The notes beneath the pieces are model-generated. The model had not been told where the DNA came from and made no database searches. It was given only the letters and a program-made list of their open reading frames with translations. 64,000 nt of DNA from Bartonella sp. DB5-6 (lineage in GTDB: Bacteria; Pseudomonadota; Alphaproteobacteria; Rhizobiales; Rhizobiaceae), in contig NZ_JH725122.1 in assembly GCF_000278115.1 (NCBI RefSeq), forward strand, positions 18,002 to 82,001, read 5' to 3'. Positions 47,117 to 56,670 of the stretch are shown here, piece after piece; position 1 is the stretch's first letter; every line of letters begins with the position of its first letter. The position numbers were made by a program, and so were the translations under genes.

Positions 47117-47350
47117 TTATTTAGGAGTATTCGTTTGTAGCGCTAAAGCATGGAGTGCATTTCCCATATTGCCTTTAAGAGCATCATAGACCATTTTATG
47201 TTGCTGAACACGGCTTTTACCGAGAAAACTTTCAGAAATAACTTCTGCGGCGTAATGTTCTCCATCGCCAGTAAGATCATGAATTGTTACAGTTGCATCA
47301 GGAATGCCTTCACGAATAAGTGCTTCAATTGCACTGGCACTCATTGCCAT
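47117..47350 (-). CDS. bolA: BolA family protein
   Basis: A 77-residue stress/iron-linked regulator or Fe-S partner of monothiol glutaredoxin. The KH-like fold is visible in ASAIEALIREGIPDATVTIH, GEHYAAEVISESFLGKSRVQ and QHKMVYDAL; the conserved RVQQHKMVY block carries the cluster-ligand His. ATG at 47350 follows AGGAG at the right spacing; an extended frame to 47476 overlaps purL and is rejected. It sits between purL and grxD, a recurring order in alphaproteobacteria. Confidence 0.95.
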   Translation of the reverse strand: MAMSASAIEALIREGIPDATVTIHDLTGDGEHYAAEVISESFLGKSRVQQHKMVYDALKGNMGNALHALALQTNTPK

Positions 47351-47420
47351 GATTATTCTCCTGTGTTTGTTAATTTGTTTATAAGAGTAGCATAAGGTTA
47401 AAGAGAAATGAAAAAAATCT

Positions 47421-49634
47421 TTATTTTCCGCCCATAAATTCTGGAAACCAGTTTTCATAGGCTTGCATGAGTTCATATACAGAAAGTTTTAATACCCCAT
47501 CTATATCAAGCAAAGTACCCTCAACTATACCAAGCTCTGTTAAGGAAACGGCACTTATTTGTGCAAGTTCTTTAAAGCTATTAAGCGCTTCAGGTTTAAC
47601 TGCTAAGAGATAACGCCCTTGGTCTTCTCCAAAAAGTTCTGCATGCTCTGGTGATTGATTACTTAATTTTGCTTTGATTCCTTTACCTGCTTTAATGACC
47701 ATTTCTGCAAGTGCAACAGCTAATCCTCCGTCAGAAATGTCATGCGCGGCATGAACAAAACCACGATGAATGACATCTCTAACAAATTGACCATGCTTTT
47801 TTTCAAGTTGTAAATCCACATGAGGTGGTGTGCCGGTATCAATATTTAAAATGTCTTGCACGTAGATTGATTGTCCCAGATGAGAGCCGCAAGCTCCAAT
47901 CAAAATAATATTATCTCCATGTTGCATACCGCTGATCGTTACCATTTTAGACCAGTCGTCAAGAAGACCGATACCAGCGATTGTGGGAGTAGGAGGGATT
48001 GCTTCTCCGTTTGTTTCATTATAAAGAGAGACATTGCCTGAAACGATAGGAAAATCAAGAACTTTACAAGCTTCACCTATGCCTTTAATGGCAAAAACGA
48101 ACTGTCCCATAATTTCAGGTTTTTCAGGGTTCCCAAAATTGAGATTATCTGTAGCGGCTAGTGGTGTTGCGCCCGTAGTGCTAATATTCCTCCAGCATTC
48201 TGCAACTGCTTGTTTCCCTCCTTCATAGGGATCAGCTTCACAATATCGAGGTGTCACATCAGAAGAAAAGGCAAGGGCACGTTTGTCGTTATTGCTTACA
48301 CGGATGACTCCTGCATCGCTTCCTGGACGAACAAGTGTATTGCCTTGTATGAGGGTATCATATTGTTCATAAATCCATCGTCGTGAACTTAGATTTGCAG
48401 AGTTTAGTAGCGTAAGAAGTGCACCACCAAGATTTTCGACTTTCTCAACGTCTTCTGCTTTAAGAGGTGTTTTTTTAGCAGGCTCACTCCAAGGGCGATC
48501 ATAAACAGGTGCTTCATTACCCAGTTCTTTGATGGGAAGATTAACGACTTCTTCTCCTTGATGCTTTACGCAAAAACGTAAATTATTTGTTGTTTTTCCA
48601 ATTATGGAAAAATGAAGTCCCCATTTGTGAAAAATTTCAGCTGCTTGTTGTTCCATTTCTGGTTTTAGAACCATGAGCATACGCTCTTGGCTTTCAGAAA
48701 GCATCATTTCGTAGGCTGTCATGTTTTCTTCACGAACAGGAACTTTATCGAGATTAAGTTCTATACCCAAATTTCCTTTTGCTCCCATCTCAACAGCAGA
48801 GGATGTTAAACCTGCTGCTCCCATATCTTGGATAGCAACGACAGCTCCTAGTTCCATAAGTTCTAAGCAAGCTTCGAAAAGGCATTTTTCCGTAAAAGGA
48901 TCACCTACTTGAACGGTTGGACGTTTTTCACTGATTGAATCATCAAATTCGGCAGAAGCCATTGTTGCTCCACCGACACCATCACGTCCTGTTTTAGCTC
49001 CAAGATAAACAACAGGAAGCCCTACTCCTTGCGCTTTTGAGTAAAAAAGAGAGTTTGTTTTTGCAATTCCAGCGGCAAAGGCGTTGACAAGGATATTACC
49101 ATTGTAACGCTTATCAAAATTTACTTCTCCTCCAATGGTTGGAACACCAAAAGAATTTCCATAGCCACCAATTCCAGAAACTACACCAGAAACAAGATGG
49201 CGTGTTCGAGGATGATCAGGAGAACCAAATCGCAATGCATTCATGGCTGCGACAGGACGGGCACCCATTGTAAAAACATCTCGTAAAATGCCACCAACAC
49301 CTGTTGCTGCACCTTGATAAGGCTCAATATAGGAGGGATGGTTATGACTTTCCATTTTGAAAACCACGCATTGACCTTCACCAATATCCACAACGCCAGC
49401 ATTTTCACCAGGTCCTTGAATAACACATTTTCCTTTTGTTGGGAGAGTTTTAAGCCACTTTTTAGATGATTTATAAGAACAATGTTCGTTCCACATTGCA
49501 GAAAAAATTCCTAGCTCAGTAAATGTTGGCTCTCTCCCAATTAAGGCTAGGATATGTTGATACTCATCATCTTTTAAGCCGTGTTGTGCAATTAATTTTG
49601 GTGTAATGGCGATGTTATTATTGCAAGGATTCAT
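47421..49634 (-). CDS. purL: FGAM synthase subunit PurL (small type)
   Basis: A 737-residue ATP-dependent synthetase that converts FGAR to FGAM using ammonia delivered by Pur[21 protein letters not shown] near the N-terminus, [20 protein letters not shown] (catalytic His) and [19 protein letters not shown] are signatures; the second AIRS-like half ends with [10 protein letters not shown]. It is the small PurL that needs separate PurS and PurQ, both just upstream. ATG at 49634 is preferred over TTG at 49652. A 62-base gap plus a small ORF separates it from purQ. Confidence 0.97.
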   Translation of the reverse strand: MNPCNNNIAITPKLIAQHGLKDDEYQHILALIGREPTFTELGIFSAMWNEHCSYKSSKKWLKTLPTKGKCVIQGPGENAGVVDIGEGQCVVFKMESHNHPSYIEPYQGAATGVGGILRDVFTMGARPVAAMNALRFGSPDHPRTRHLVSGVVSGIGGYGNSFGVPTIGGEVNFDKRYNGNILVNAFAAGIAKTNSLFYSKAQGVGLPVVYLGAKTGRDGVGGATMASAEFDDSISEKRPTVQVGDPFTEKCLFEACLELMELGAVVAIQDMGAAGLTSSAVEMGAKGNLGIELNLDKVPVREENMTAYEMMLSESQERMLMVLKPEMEQQAAEIFHKWGLHFSIIGKTTNNLRFCVKHQGEEVVNLPIKELGNEAPVYDRPWSEPAKKTPLKAEDVEKVENLGGALLTLLNSANLSSRRWIYEQYDTLIQGNTLVRPGSDAGVIRVSNNDKRALAFSSDVTPRYCEADPYEGGKQAVAECWRNISTTGATPLAATDNLNFGNPEKPEIMGQFVFAIKGIGEACKVLDFPIVSGNVSLYNETNGEAIPPTPTIAGIGLLDDWSKMVTISGMQHGDNIILIGACGSHLGQSIYVQDILNIDTGTPPHVDLQLEKKHGQFVRDVIHRGFVHAAHDISDGGLAVALAEMVIKAGKGIKAKLSNQSPEHAELFGEDQGRYLLAVKPEALNSFKELAQISAVSLTELGIVEGTLLDIDGVLKLSVYELMQAYENWFPEFMGGK

Positions 49635-49695
49635 GAGTAGTTTATCCGTCAAATTAATTAAAATTTAGCATTTTTATTATCCTAAATCTAGCAGC

Positions 49696-49944
49696 TTAGA
49701 TCATAAGTGGTTGCATTGTTTGATAAGGTAGCAGTTCACAAATCATTAACTGAGATTCTGGTGATTTATTCGATGTTTCAAAGACCAGAAACGGCTTTTG
49801 AATAAATCTTTGTGTATTTCTAGAGAAACACCATCCAATGGATCTATAAAGCATTTGATTCGTAAATTTATTACGTAGGAGATGATAGAGATTTTCGACT
49901 TTAAAAAGGTTAAATAACATATTTTCTCTTTTATTGCTACCCAT
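49696..49944 (-). CDS. Possible small protein between purQ and purL
   Basis: An 82-codon frame that overlaps the purQ stop by 8 bases and ends 62 bases before purL. An internal ATG (residue 9, [20 protein letters not shown]) could also start it. The product is basic and rich in aromatic and Arg/Lys residues, with no known domain, signal or membrane helix. Placement in a tight pur operon and overlap with purQ argue for translation; unremarkable composition argues against. A possible coding insert, not certain. Confidence 0.35.
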   Translation of the reverse strand: MGSNKRENMLFNLFKVENLYHLLRNKFTNQMLYRSIGWCFSRNTQRFIQKPFLVFETSNKSPESQLMICELLPYQTMQPLMI

Positions 49945-50608
49945 TTGCCAATTCTAAAGCACTTTGGAAAAGTAAGCGGCCATCAGTGCCACCATGTGCG
50001 GGCTCAATGAAATTTTCAGGGTGAGGCATCATACCAAGGATATTACCAGCTTTATTGACAATACCAGCAATATTATTAAGTGAACCATTAGGGTTTGTAT
50101 TTTCAGCATAGCGGAAAACAATTTGCTCATTATCTTCCATTTGTTTTAATATTGCACCGTCAACAAAATAATTTCCGTCGTGATGTGCAACAGGACAGCG
50201 AATGATTTGTCCTTTAGAATAATACCGAGAAAATCTTGTACTGTTGTTGGTTACTTCAAGTTTTATGTCACGACAAACAAATTTTAACGAAGCATTACGC
50301 ATTAAAGCACCGGGTAATAATCCAGCTTCCAACAAGATTTGAAATCCATTACATATGCCGATTATTGTAACACCTTTTTCTGCTTTTTCACTAACGGCTT
50401 GTAAAACTGGTGTTCGTGCGCCAATAGCACCACATCTTAAGTAGTCCCCATAAGAAAAACCACCAGGAATAACAATGACATCTACATCTGGAATTGTTGA
50501 ATCTGTTTGCCAAATTTTGAATGGTTCAACTCCTGTTATATGATGTAATGCTGCGATCATATCTCGGTCGCGATTTAGTCCAGGTAATTGAATGATAGCA
50601 GTTTTCAT
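49937..50608 (-). CDS. purQ: FGAM synthase glutaminase subunit PurQ
   Basis: A 223-residue class I glutamine amidotransferase supplying ammonia to PurL. The nucleophile Cys is in [20 protein letters not shown], the catalytic His/Glu in [11 protein letters not shown], and the N-terminal [15 protein letters not shown] and [15 protein letters not shown] are family blocks. ATG at 50608 is preferred over the upstream start at 50620. It follows purS after 12 bases. Confidence 0.96.
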   Translation of the reverse strand: MKTAIIQLPGLNRDRDMIAALHHITGVEPFKIWQTDSTIPDVDVIVIPGGFSYGDYLRCGAIGARTPVLQAVSEKAEKGVTIIGICNGFQILLEAGLLPGALMRNASLKFVCRDIKLEVTNNSTRFSRYYSKGQIIRCPVAHHDGNYFVDGAILKQMEDNEQIVFRYAENTNPNGSLNNIAGIVNKAGNILGMMPHPENFIEPAHGGTDGRLLFQSALELANG

Positions 50609-50620
50609 GGAGAGTTCCAC

Positions 50621-50860
50621 TTAAAGAAGTTCTATAGTGTAATTTTCAATAACAGTATTTGCGAGTAATTCTTCACACATTTTTTCGAGTTTTTGCTTTG
50701 CCGTTTCAGCAGGTTGATCATCAAGCACAACATCAAAAATCTTTCCTTGGCGAATAGAGTGAATGCCTTTAAAAGCTAAACGTTCTAAAGCATTAACAAT
50801 CGCTTCTCCTTGTGGATCAAGAACGCTGTTTTTTAAGGTAACTGTAACGCGTGCTTTCAT
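50621..50860 (-). CDS. purS: FGAM synthase subunit PurS
   Basis: A 79-residue small subunit that bridges PurQ and PurL in the FGAM synthase complex. KARVTVTLKNSVLDPQGEAI at the start and VRQGK-type SIRQGKIFDVVLD in the middle are the PurS pattern. Length is typical. Order purC-purS-purQ-purL on the minus strand is the standard alphaproteobacterial operon. Confidence 0.95.
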   Translation of the reverse strand: MKARVTVTLKNSVLDPQGEAIVNALERLAFKGIHSIRQGKIFDVVLDDQPAETAKQKLEKMCEELLANTVIENYTIELL

Positions 50861-50946
50861 TTTTTATTTCCTATTGCTAAAATTTTTCTCCTTGAAGAGG
50901 TCTACTCCTCAATATCAAGGAAGGCGATATAATGTCACCTTATTGT

Positions 50947-51711
50947 TTATTTTACCAAAACGGGACCACTTGGTCGCGGAGGTTCATTTTCATTGATGAT
51001 TCCGAGACGTTTTGCAACCTCTTGATAAGCGTTAATAAGTCCACCCATATCACGCCGAAAACGATCTTTATCCATTTTTTCTTGTGTTTGCATATCCCAT
51101 AGTCGAGCAGAATCAGGAGAAATTTCATCAGCAAGAACAATGCGCATCGTTTCATCTTCCCACAAGCGACCAAATTCCATTTTAAAATCAACTAATTGAA
51201 TGTTAACACCTGCAAAAAGCCCAGAAAGAAAATCATTAATACGAATGGCAAGTTGCATAATGTCTTCTATTTCTTGTGGAACAGCCCATCCAAAGGCAGT
51301 AATATGTTCTTCAGTTACCATTGGGTCATCAAGAGAATCATTTTTATAATAAAATTCAATGATGGATTGCGAAAGAGCGGTTCCTTCTTCTAATCCCAAA
51401 CGCTTAGAAAGAGAGCCAGCGGCAATGTTTCTAACAACAACCTCCAATGGAATAATTTCAACGGCTTTAATGAGTTGTTCGCGCATGTTTATACGCTTGA
51501 TAAAATGTGTTGGGATACCCAAACGGCTAAGATGGCTGAAGATATGTTCAGAAATACGATTATTTAAAACCCCTTTTCCGTCAATAATTTCGTGCTTTTT
51601 TGCATTAAAAGCAGTTGTGTCATCTTTAAAAAATTGAATATAGGTCCCTGGTTCAGGTCCTTCATATAAAATTTTGGCCTTGCCTTCATAGATACGGTGG
51701 CGACGATTCAT
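50947..51711 (-). CDS. purC: SAICAR synthetase
   Basis: A 254-residue enzyme joining CAIR and aspartate in purine synthesis. [20 protein letters not shown] is the ATP-binding start, and [20 protein letters not shown] plus [10 protein letters not shown] are the PurC signatures. The C-terminal region [19 protein letters not shown] is like other alphaproteobacterial PurC. First gene of the purC-S-Q-L unit, 86 bases before purS. Confidence 0.97.
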   Translation of the reverse strand: MNRRHRIYEGKAKILYEGPEPGTYIQFFKDDTTAFNAKKHEIIDGKGVLNNRISEHIFSHLSRLGIPTHFIKRINMREQLIKAVEIIPLEVVVRNIAAGSLSKRLGLEEGTALSQSIIEFYYKNDSLDDPMVTEEHITAFGWAVPQEIEDIMQLAIRINDFLSGLFAGVNIQLVDFKMEFGRLWEDETMRIVLADEISPDSARLWDMQTQEKMDKDRFRRDMGGLINAYQEVAKRLGIINENEPPRPSGPVLVK

Positions 51712-51885
51712 TATGATTCTCTATTGGTTTGAAAGGTTTTAAACAGCGTTGATAAGTGATACTACCCTAATTGGCAGAAATTCTCAATGATTGCTATAAT
51801 ACTTCTTACAACTTTTGTCATTGTAGCTCTGCCAAAGAAAAATGAAACTGTATAGATAGGGTAAAGACGATTATCTTTTTTTGAA

Positions 51886-52434
51886 TCAGATTTTTGCAAG
51901 AAAATGAGAGAGAACCATAAGTCCTTCAGGCCAAGGTCCATGTCCAGATTCTGCATTAATGTGACCTGATTGACCAGCGTCCACAAAGAGTGCACCCCAA
52001 TTATTTGCAAGATTCTCTGCTACTGAGAATTGACAAAATTCATCGTTTCGGCTGGCTATAACTACAGAGGGAAAGGATAATTTTTTGCAATAATAAGGGC
52101 CAAATGTCATTAAATGTTTGGGGCGTATTTTTTCATTGTTTACATCTGGAGGTGCAACAAAAAAGGCACCACAAACTTTTTCTGCGTTTTGTATAGTTGC
52201 TTGAACAGCAGTTGGAACTCCTAATGAATGGGCAATAATCATAACGGGCTTTTGAGCTTGTGCAATAGCGAATTTAACCTCATTAACCCATTCTTCACAA
52301 ACAGGTTTTGACCAGTCGACTTGTTTAATACGGTGAGCTGTAGATAATTTCTTTTCCCATCGTGTTTGCCAATGATCAGGGCCAGCTCCTTTGTAGCCAG
52401 GAACAATGAGAATATCAAGCTGGTTTGCTTTCAT
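51886..52434 (-). CDS. RBBP9/YdeN-type serine hydrolase
   Basis: A 182-residue small alpha/beta hydrolase. LDILIVPGYKGAGPDHWQTR is the typical N-terminal oxyanion region of the RBBP9/YdeN family; the nucleophile Ser is in MIIAHSLGVPTA, Asp in ASRNDEFCQ and His in GQSGHINAESGHGPWPEG, completing the catalytic triad. ATG at 52434 (MKANQLDIL) is preferred over the upstream start. Natural substrate unknown. It lies between purC and purB on the same strand without clear functional link. Confidence 0.9.
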   Translation of the reverse strand: MKANQLDILIVPGYKGAGPDHWQTRWEKKLSTAHRIKQVDWSKPVCEEWVNEVKFAIAQAQKPVMIIAHSLGVPTAVQATIQNAEKVCGAFFVAPPDVNNEKIRPKHLMTFGPYYCKKLSFPSVVIASRNDEFCQFSVAENLANNWGALFVDAGQSGHINAESGHGPWPEGLMVLSHFLAKI

Positions 52435-52512
52435 GAATTGTTTCCTCATTACAAAACAGATTTTAGATCATAGATGGAAGAAAATATGTTAGTTCCTTAT
52501 ACGCGATTTTTA

Positions 52513-53817
52513 TCACTCCCCAAAAACACGTTTAAAAATTGTGTTGATATGTTTTGTATGGTAAGAAAGGTCGAATTTTTCGCGAAGTTCTGTCTCACTT
52601 AAAACTTTTGTAACATCGTTGTCATTGAGCAGTTCTTCTAAAAAATCTTTTCCTTGTTCCCAAACCTTCATCGCATTTCGTTGTACAATCCGATAAGCAT
52701 CTTCACGACTCATTCCAGCTTGCGTGAGTGCTAAAAGCACCCGTTGTGAATGAACAAGCCCACGGAATTTATTAAGATTTTTTTTCATGTTTTCTGGATA
52801 GACAATTAGATTTTCAATGACAGATGTGAGTCTGGCAAGAGCAAAATCAAGTGTAATGGTAGCATCAGGGCCAATATAACGCTCAACAGATGAATGAGAG
52901 ATATCACGTTCATGCCAAAGTGCTACATTTTCCATGGCAGGAATTGTAAATGCACGCACCATACGTGCTAATCCTGTTAAATTTTCTGTTAAAACTGGAT
53001 TACGTTTATGGGGCATAGCGGATGAGCCTTTTTGCCCAGGTAAGAAATGCTCTTCTGCTTCAAGAACTTCTGTTCGTTGAAGATGGCGTATTTCTATAGC
53101 TAATCTTTCAATAGATGAAGCAATAACACCAAGTGTTGCAAAGAACATGGCGTGACGATCACGTGGTATGACTTGGGTGGAAACAGGTTCAGTACGCATT
53201 CCCAATGCTTTTGCTACATGTTCTTCAATGCGTGGGTCAATGTTTGCAAAAGTCCCTACAGCCCCTGAAATAGCGCAAGTAGAAATTTCTTCACGTGCTG
53301 CAAAAAGACGTTTGCGACAACGGAAAAATTCAGCGTATGCAAGAGCGAACTTAACTCCAAATGTTGTCGGTTCAGCGTGAATGCCATGACTTCGCCCAAT
53401 GGTGATTGTTTCTTTATGTTCAAAAGCACGTTTTTTTAATGCTTCAAGAAGTTGGTCTATGTCTTTTAGCAAAATATCACTGGCACGCATCAATTGAATA
53501 TTAAGCGTTGTATCTAGAACATCTGATGATGTCATACCTTGGTGAATGAAGCGTGCTTCTGGTCCAACAAATTCAGCTAAGTGGGTTAGGAAGGCAATGA
53601 CATCATGTTTGGTGATTGCCTCAATTTCATTAATGCGATTAACATCAAATTCGGCTGCTGCCCCTTTTTCCCAGATGATCTTTGCTGCTTCTTTTGGAAT
53701 AATTCCAAGTTCAGCAAGTGCATCACAGGCATGTGCTTCAATTTCAAACCAAATACGATATTTTGTCTTTGCTGACCAAATTGTTACCATTTCAGAGCGA
53801 GAATAACGTGCTATCAT
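52513..53817 (-). CDS. purB: Adenylosuccinate lyase
   Basis: A 434-residue lyase used twice in purine synthesis (SAICAR to AICAR, and adenylosuccinate to AMP). The superfamily signature GQKGSSAMPHKRNPVLTENL, the N-terminal MVTIWSAKTKYRIWFEIEAH and the TSSDVLDT motif are clear. Length is typical. ATG at 53817. Follows rpe closely (9 bases), so possibly rpe-purB-hydrolase form one transcript. Confidence 0.97.
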   Translation of the reverse strand: MIARYSRSEMVTIWSAKTKYRIWFEIEAHACDALAELGIIPKEAAKIIWEKGAAAEFDVNRINEIEAITKHDVIAFLTHLAEFVGPEARFIHQGMTSSDVLDTTLNIQLMRASDILLKDIDQLLEALKKRAFEHKETITIGRSHGIHAEPTTFGVKFALAYAEFFRCRKRLFAAREEISTCAISGAVGTFANIDPRIEEHVAKALGMRTEPVSTQVIPRDRHAMFFATLGVIASSIERLAIEIRHLQRTEVLEAEEHFLPGQKGSSAMPHKRNPVLTENLTGLARMVRAFTIPAMENVALWHERDISHSSVERYIGPDATITLDFALARLTSVIENLIVYPENMKKNLNKFRGLVHSQRVLLALTQAGMSREDAYRIVQRNAMKVWEQGKDFLEELLNDNDVTKVLSETELREKFDLSYHTKHINTIFKRVFGE

Positions 53818-53826
53818 GATTTTTCC

Positions 53827-54501
53827 TTATTGTGAGAGAGCTGCTGCTTGGCGCAATGCATTAATTCGGGTTTTGTAAAGTTCTTTGTTTCCATTTTTAT
53901 AAATTGCAGAGCCTGCGACAAATACATTGGCACCAGCTTTTGCAGCTATTCCAATTGTATCAACAGTGATGCCACCATCTACTTCAAGATCAATAGGTCT
54001 GTTAGCGATCATGCTTTTAACGCGCTTGATTTTATCTTTCATTTCTGGAATGAAATTTTGCCCACCAAAACCAGGGTTGACTGTCATGATGAGGATAAGA
54101 TCTAATTGATCAAGCAAATATTCAAGCACATGTTCTGGTGTGCTTGGATTGATTGCAATTCCTGCTTTTTTTCCTGTTGCTTTGATTATTTGTAGTGAAC
54201 GATGAAGGTGGGGACTTGCTTCAGCATGAATCGTTATAATATTTGAACCAGCTTTTGCAAAAGCCTCAAGATAAGGATCTACAGGTGTGATCATCAGATG
54301 AACGTCAAATATTGCTTTGGTTAATGGTCGGAGTGTCTTGACGACATCAGGGCCAAAAGTGATATTAGGGACGAAGTGCCCATCCATTATATCAAGATGC
54401 AACCAATCTGCACCGGCATCAACAACATCTAACACTTCTTTGCCAAGTTTGGAAAAGTCAGAAGCCAAGAGTGAAGGCGAAATGAGATGAGAATGAGGCA
54501 T
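53827..54501 (-). CDS. rpe: Ribulose-phosphate 3-epimerase
   Basis: A 224-residue TIM-barrel enzyme of the pentose phosphate pathway. SPSLLASDFSKLGKEVLDVV, DWLHLDIMDGHFVPNITFGP (metal ligands and catalytic Asp), MTVNPGFGGQNFIPEMKDKI and EVDGGITVDTI are all in place. The ATG at 54501 follows AGGAG at the ideal distance. Upstream of purB. Confidence 0.97.
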   Translation of the reverse strand: MPHSHLISPSLLASDFSKLGKEVLDVVDAGADWLHLDIMDGHFVPNITFGPDVVKTLRPLTKAIFDVHLMITPVDPYLEAFAKAGSNIITIHAEASPHLHRSLQIIKATGKKAGIAINPSTPEHVLEYLLDQLDLILIMTVNPGFGGQNFIPEMKDKIKRVKSMIANRPIDLEVDGGITVDTIGIAAKAGANVFVAGSAIYKNGNKELYKTRINALRQAAALSQ

Positions 54502-54634
54502 TAAGATCTCCTAGATTGACTTTTTTAGCATGTAGTTTTGTATACTAAAATATCATTTGTATTATAGAGTATGTGTAATAGATTTTTTTTATGGAAAGAT
54601 CACTTGAAATTTTAGAGCTGTATAAGTGAAAGAT

Positions 54635-55168
54635 ATGTCAAACCATACAACACATTTAATGCTTGGACTTCAACATAATATTACTGTTTCCTCGCAAGAA
54701 TATCGAGATGCTATGAGTCATTTTGCAGGAGCCGTGCATATTGTGACAACAAATGGCATTAAAGGAAGGCGTGGTGTAACAGTTTCAGCATGTTGTTCCT
54801 TATCTGATGCCCCCCCAACACTTCTTGTTTGCCTCATGCGGCATAATCCTAAGAATCAGTTATTTATAGAAAATGGGAATTTTTGTGTTAATAGTTTAGC
54901 AGGAAAACATCGTTCATTAGCAGATATTTTTTCTAGGTCTTGTCATGATACACAAAATGAACATTTTAGTATAGCGCGATGGAGTACTTTGCAGACTGGT
55001 GCACCTAGTCTTTCAGACGCTTTAGCGTCTTTTGATTGTCGTTTGATTTGTTGGCATGAACATGCAACTCATTTTGTTTTGATTGGTGAAGTTGTTGCGA
55101 TCAACCGTAATCAAGAAAAAAACGCTTTGATGTATTTGAATCGCGAATATCATACTCTGCCTTTGTAA
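54635..55168 (+). CDS. Flavin reductase domain protein
   Basis: A 177-residue protein of the flavin-reductase-like split-barrel family (HpaC/RutF type). YRDAMSHFAGAVHIVTTNGI, RRGVTVSACCSLSDAPPTLL and NFCVNSLAGKHRSLADIF give the family order. These enzymes reduce FMN/FAD with NAD(P)H for a partner monooxygenase. No partner is adjacent, though a FAD monooxygenase gene occurs at 33268-34521. ATG at 54635 is chosen over GTG at 54626. Specific role unknown. Confidence 0.88.
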   Translation: MSNHTTHLMLGLQHNITVSSQEYRDAMSHFAGAVHIVTTNGIKGRRGVTVSACCSLSDAPPTLLVCLMRHNPKNQLFIENGNFCVNSLAGKHRSLADIFSRSCHDTQNEHFSIARWSTLQTGAPSLSDALASFDCRLICWHEHATHFVLIGEVVAINRNQEKNALMYLNREYHTLPL

Positions 55169-55489
55169 AGATTTTTATTTTTTGCATACTGAGACGATTT
55201 GTTTTTAGTAGGTTTGAGTCTTGCTCCAATAATTGAGTAAGATTATTGCATCTGATTTTGAATATCTGCTTTTCTAGGCTTGTAGATATCATGAGAAAGA
55301 GGATTTATGGACAAGCCTTGACTAGTCATTATGTCAAGGGAGTGACATGCTATTTAGAAAGAGTAGCTGAAGAGTTAAACAGGAATTTTAAACATATTAT
55401 AGAGTGTATAAAAAAATATTTTGCGCTTGTGTTGATCGGTGTTGCACAATATATAGACCGCACATACCGTATGTGGAGGTTTTTATGGC
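55169..55489. other. Intergenic before dksA
   Basis: 321 bases. A plus-strand frame (71 codons from ATG 55291, overlapping dksA by 17 bases) is open but has no ribosome binding site and no family; I do not call it. The right end carries a palindrome touching the dksA ribosome binding site. Confidence 0.4.
55461..55479 (+). promoter_or_regulatory. Palindrome abutting the dksA ribosome binding site
   Basis: CACATAC-C-GTATGTG at 55461-55475, a perfect 7-bp inverted repeat around one base; its last G is the first base of the GGAGG (55475-55479) that serves dksA 10 bases later. As DNA it could be an operator; as RNA the one-base loop makes a hairpin unlikely to form fully. A site for autoregulation is possible. 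Confidence 0.4.
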
Positions 55490-55906
55490 ATGAGCGAAGA
55501 GATTGATGATCAATATCGCCCTAGCGAAGACGAGCCTTTTATGAATGAGCGACAAAAGGCATATTTCCGTGCTAAATTGGTTTCTTGGAAAAATGATATA
55601 TTAAGAGAAGCGCGGGGGACTTTGGAAAATTTGCAAGAAGAGAATGTTGGTCAACCCGATTTGGCTGATAGGGCGTCTTGCGAAACTGATCGTACAATTG
55701 AATTACGTGCTCGTGATCGTCAAAGAAAACTCATTTCAAAAATAGATGCTGCTTTAGAGCGCATCAATAATGGAACTTACGGTTTTTGTGAGGAAACTGG
55801 TGAGCCTATTAGTATAAAGCGTCTTGAGGCTCGACCAATTGCAGTTTTATCGTTGGAAGCACAGGAACGCCACGAACGACGGGAAAAAGTTTATCGTGAT
55901 GATTAA
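55490..55906 (+). CDS. dksA: RNA polymerase-binding transcription factor DksA
   Basis: A 138-residue regulator that binds the RNA polymerase secondary channel and works with ppGpp. The coiled coil carries the tip Asp pair in LADRASCETDRTIELRARDR, and the globular end reads NGTYGFCEETGEPISIKRLE and ARPIAVLSLEAQERHERREK. Of the four zinc cysteines of E. coli DksA only one is present in the end domain (plus one in the coiled coil), as is common in alphaproteobacteria. ATG at 55490 after GGAGG. Confidence 0.96.
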   Translation: MSEEIDDQYRPSEDEPFMNERQKAYFRAKLVSWKNDILREARGTLENLQEENVGQPDLADRASCETDRTIELRARDRQRKLISKIDAALERINNGTYGFCEETGEPISIKRLEARPIAVLSLEAQERHERREKVYRDD

Positions 55907-55958
55907 AGTTGGTTGAGATGATGAGCAAGTGAGATGCGCGCTGTTAGAGTTGTGTATT

Positions 55959-56480
55959 TTATTTTTTGGGGGCAGGGATAAATAAGGATGGCTCTTGTCG
56001 CCCTTCAATTTCAGCGATAATTGCTGAATCTTCAACGTTTTGTTTCATAAAAGAGCTAGAAGAATCGTTCTGTGGGCGTTCTCTTTCTTTTATGGAAAAA
56101 GACCTTTTTTCTGTAAGGTTGGCATTTGGAGTGATTTCTGCTGTTGTTAATGTTGGCTGTGCTTCTCTCTTTTGTATGATGGATGTACTGGTGATATTGG
56201 ATTCTACAACAACATCTGTTAATCCGCCAATAAGAAGCAAATGCTCTTTATCATCACAACGTACCAAAATAAGTCTACGCGCGCGATCGATAGCAATTGT
56301 ATCACATATTGTTAATCGCGTTGGACGCTTTTTTCTGTTGATACTGAATTTTCCTGTGTTTAAACGACGTACAAACAGGATGATTGCAGAAAGAGCAGCG
56401 ATTGTTATTATAAAAAACGCAGCGCTTGTGGTTATGTTCGCGGCAGATGTGCCTATTTGGCTTGATAACCAGACATACAT
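55959..56480 (-). CDS. FliO-domain membrane protein
   Basis: A 173-residue protein with one transmembrane helix (about 20-40, ASAAFFIITIAALSAIILFV in essence) followed by RLTICDTIAIDRARRLILVR and CDDKEHLLLIGGLTDVVVES, the FliO-family core (flagellar export). The last 90 residues are polar and low-complexity. ATG at 56480 has GGGAGAA close upstream and is chosen over 56495. In rhizobia this protein stands next to dksA, away from flagellar clusters, so a role outside the flagellum is possible. No other flagellar gene is in the window. Confidence 0.7.
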   Translation of the reverse strand: MYVWLSSQIGTSAANITTSAAFFIITIAALSAIILFVRRLNTGKFSINRKKRPTRLTICDTIAIDRARRLILVRCDDKEHLLLIGGLTDVVVESNITSTSIIQKREAQPTLTTAEITPNANLTEKRSFSIKERERPQNDSSSSFMKQNVEDSAIIAEIEGRQEPSLFIPAPKK

Positions 56481-56670
56481 AAAAATTTCTCCCATTTTGG
56501 AATGGAAATATTATTTTATATTGAGATAAGCTTATAAATATACCCTTAAAAGGTTTGCTTATAACATAATATGGGTGACGTTTCTTAGGGAGATATTATC
56601 ATGGTATATACTTTATAACAATGATTATGGAGTTAATTTATGGTAACAGCTTTAATCAAGGCAAAGTAAG

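Noticed and set aside
55246-55506. 86-codon plus frame overlapping the dksA start
   Set aside because: No ribosome binding site at either possible start, no family, and it overlaps dksA by 17 bases in another frame; conservation data could revive it.
55966-56529. 187-codon plus frame
   Set aside because: Almost exactly antisense to the FliO-like gene, whose domain is recognisable.
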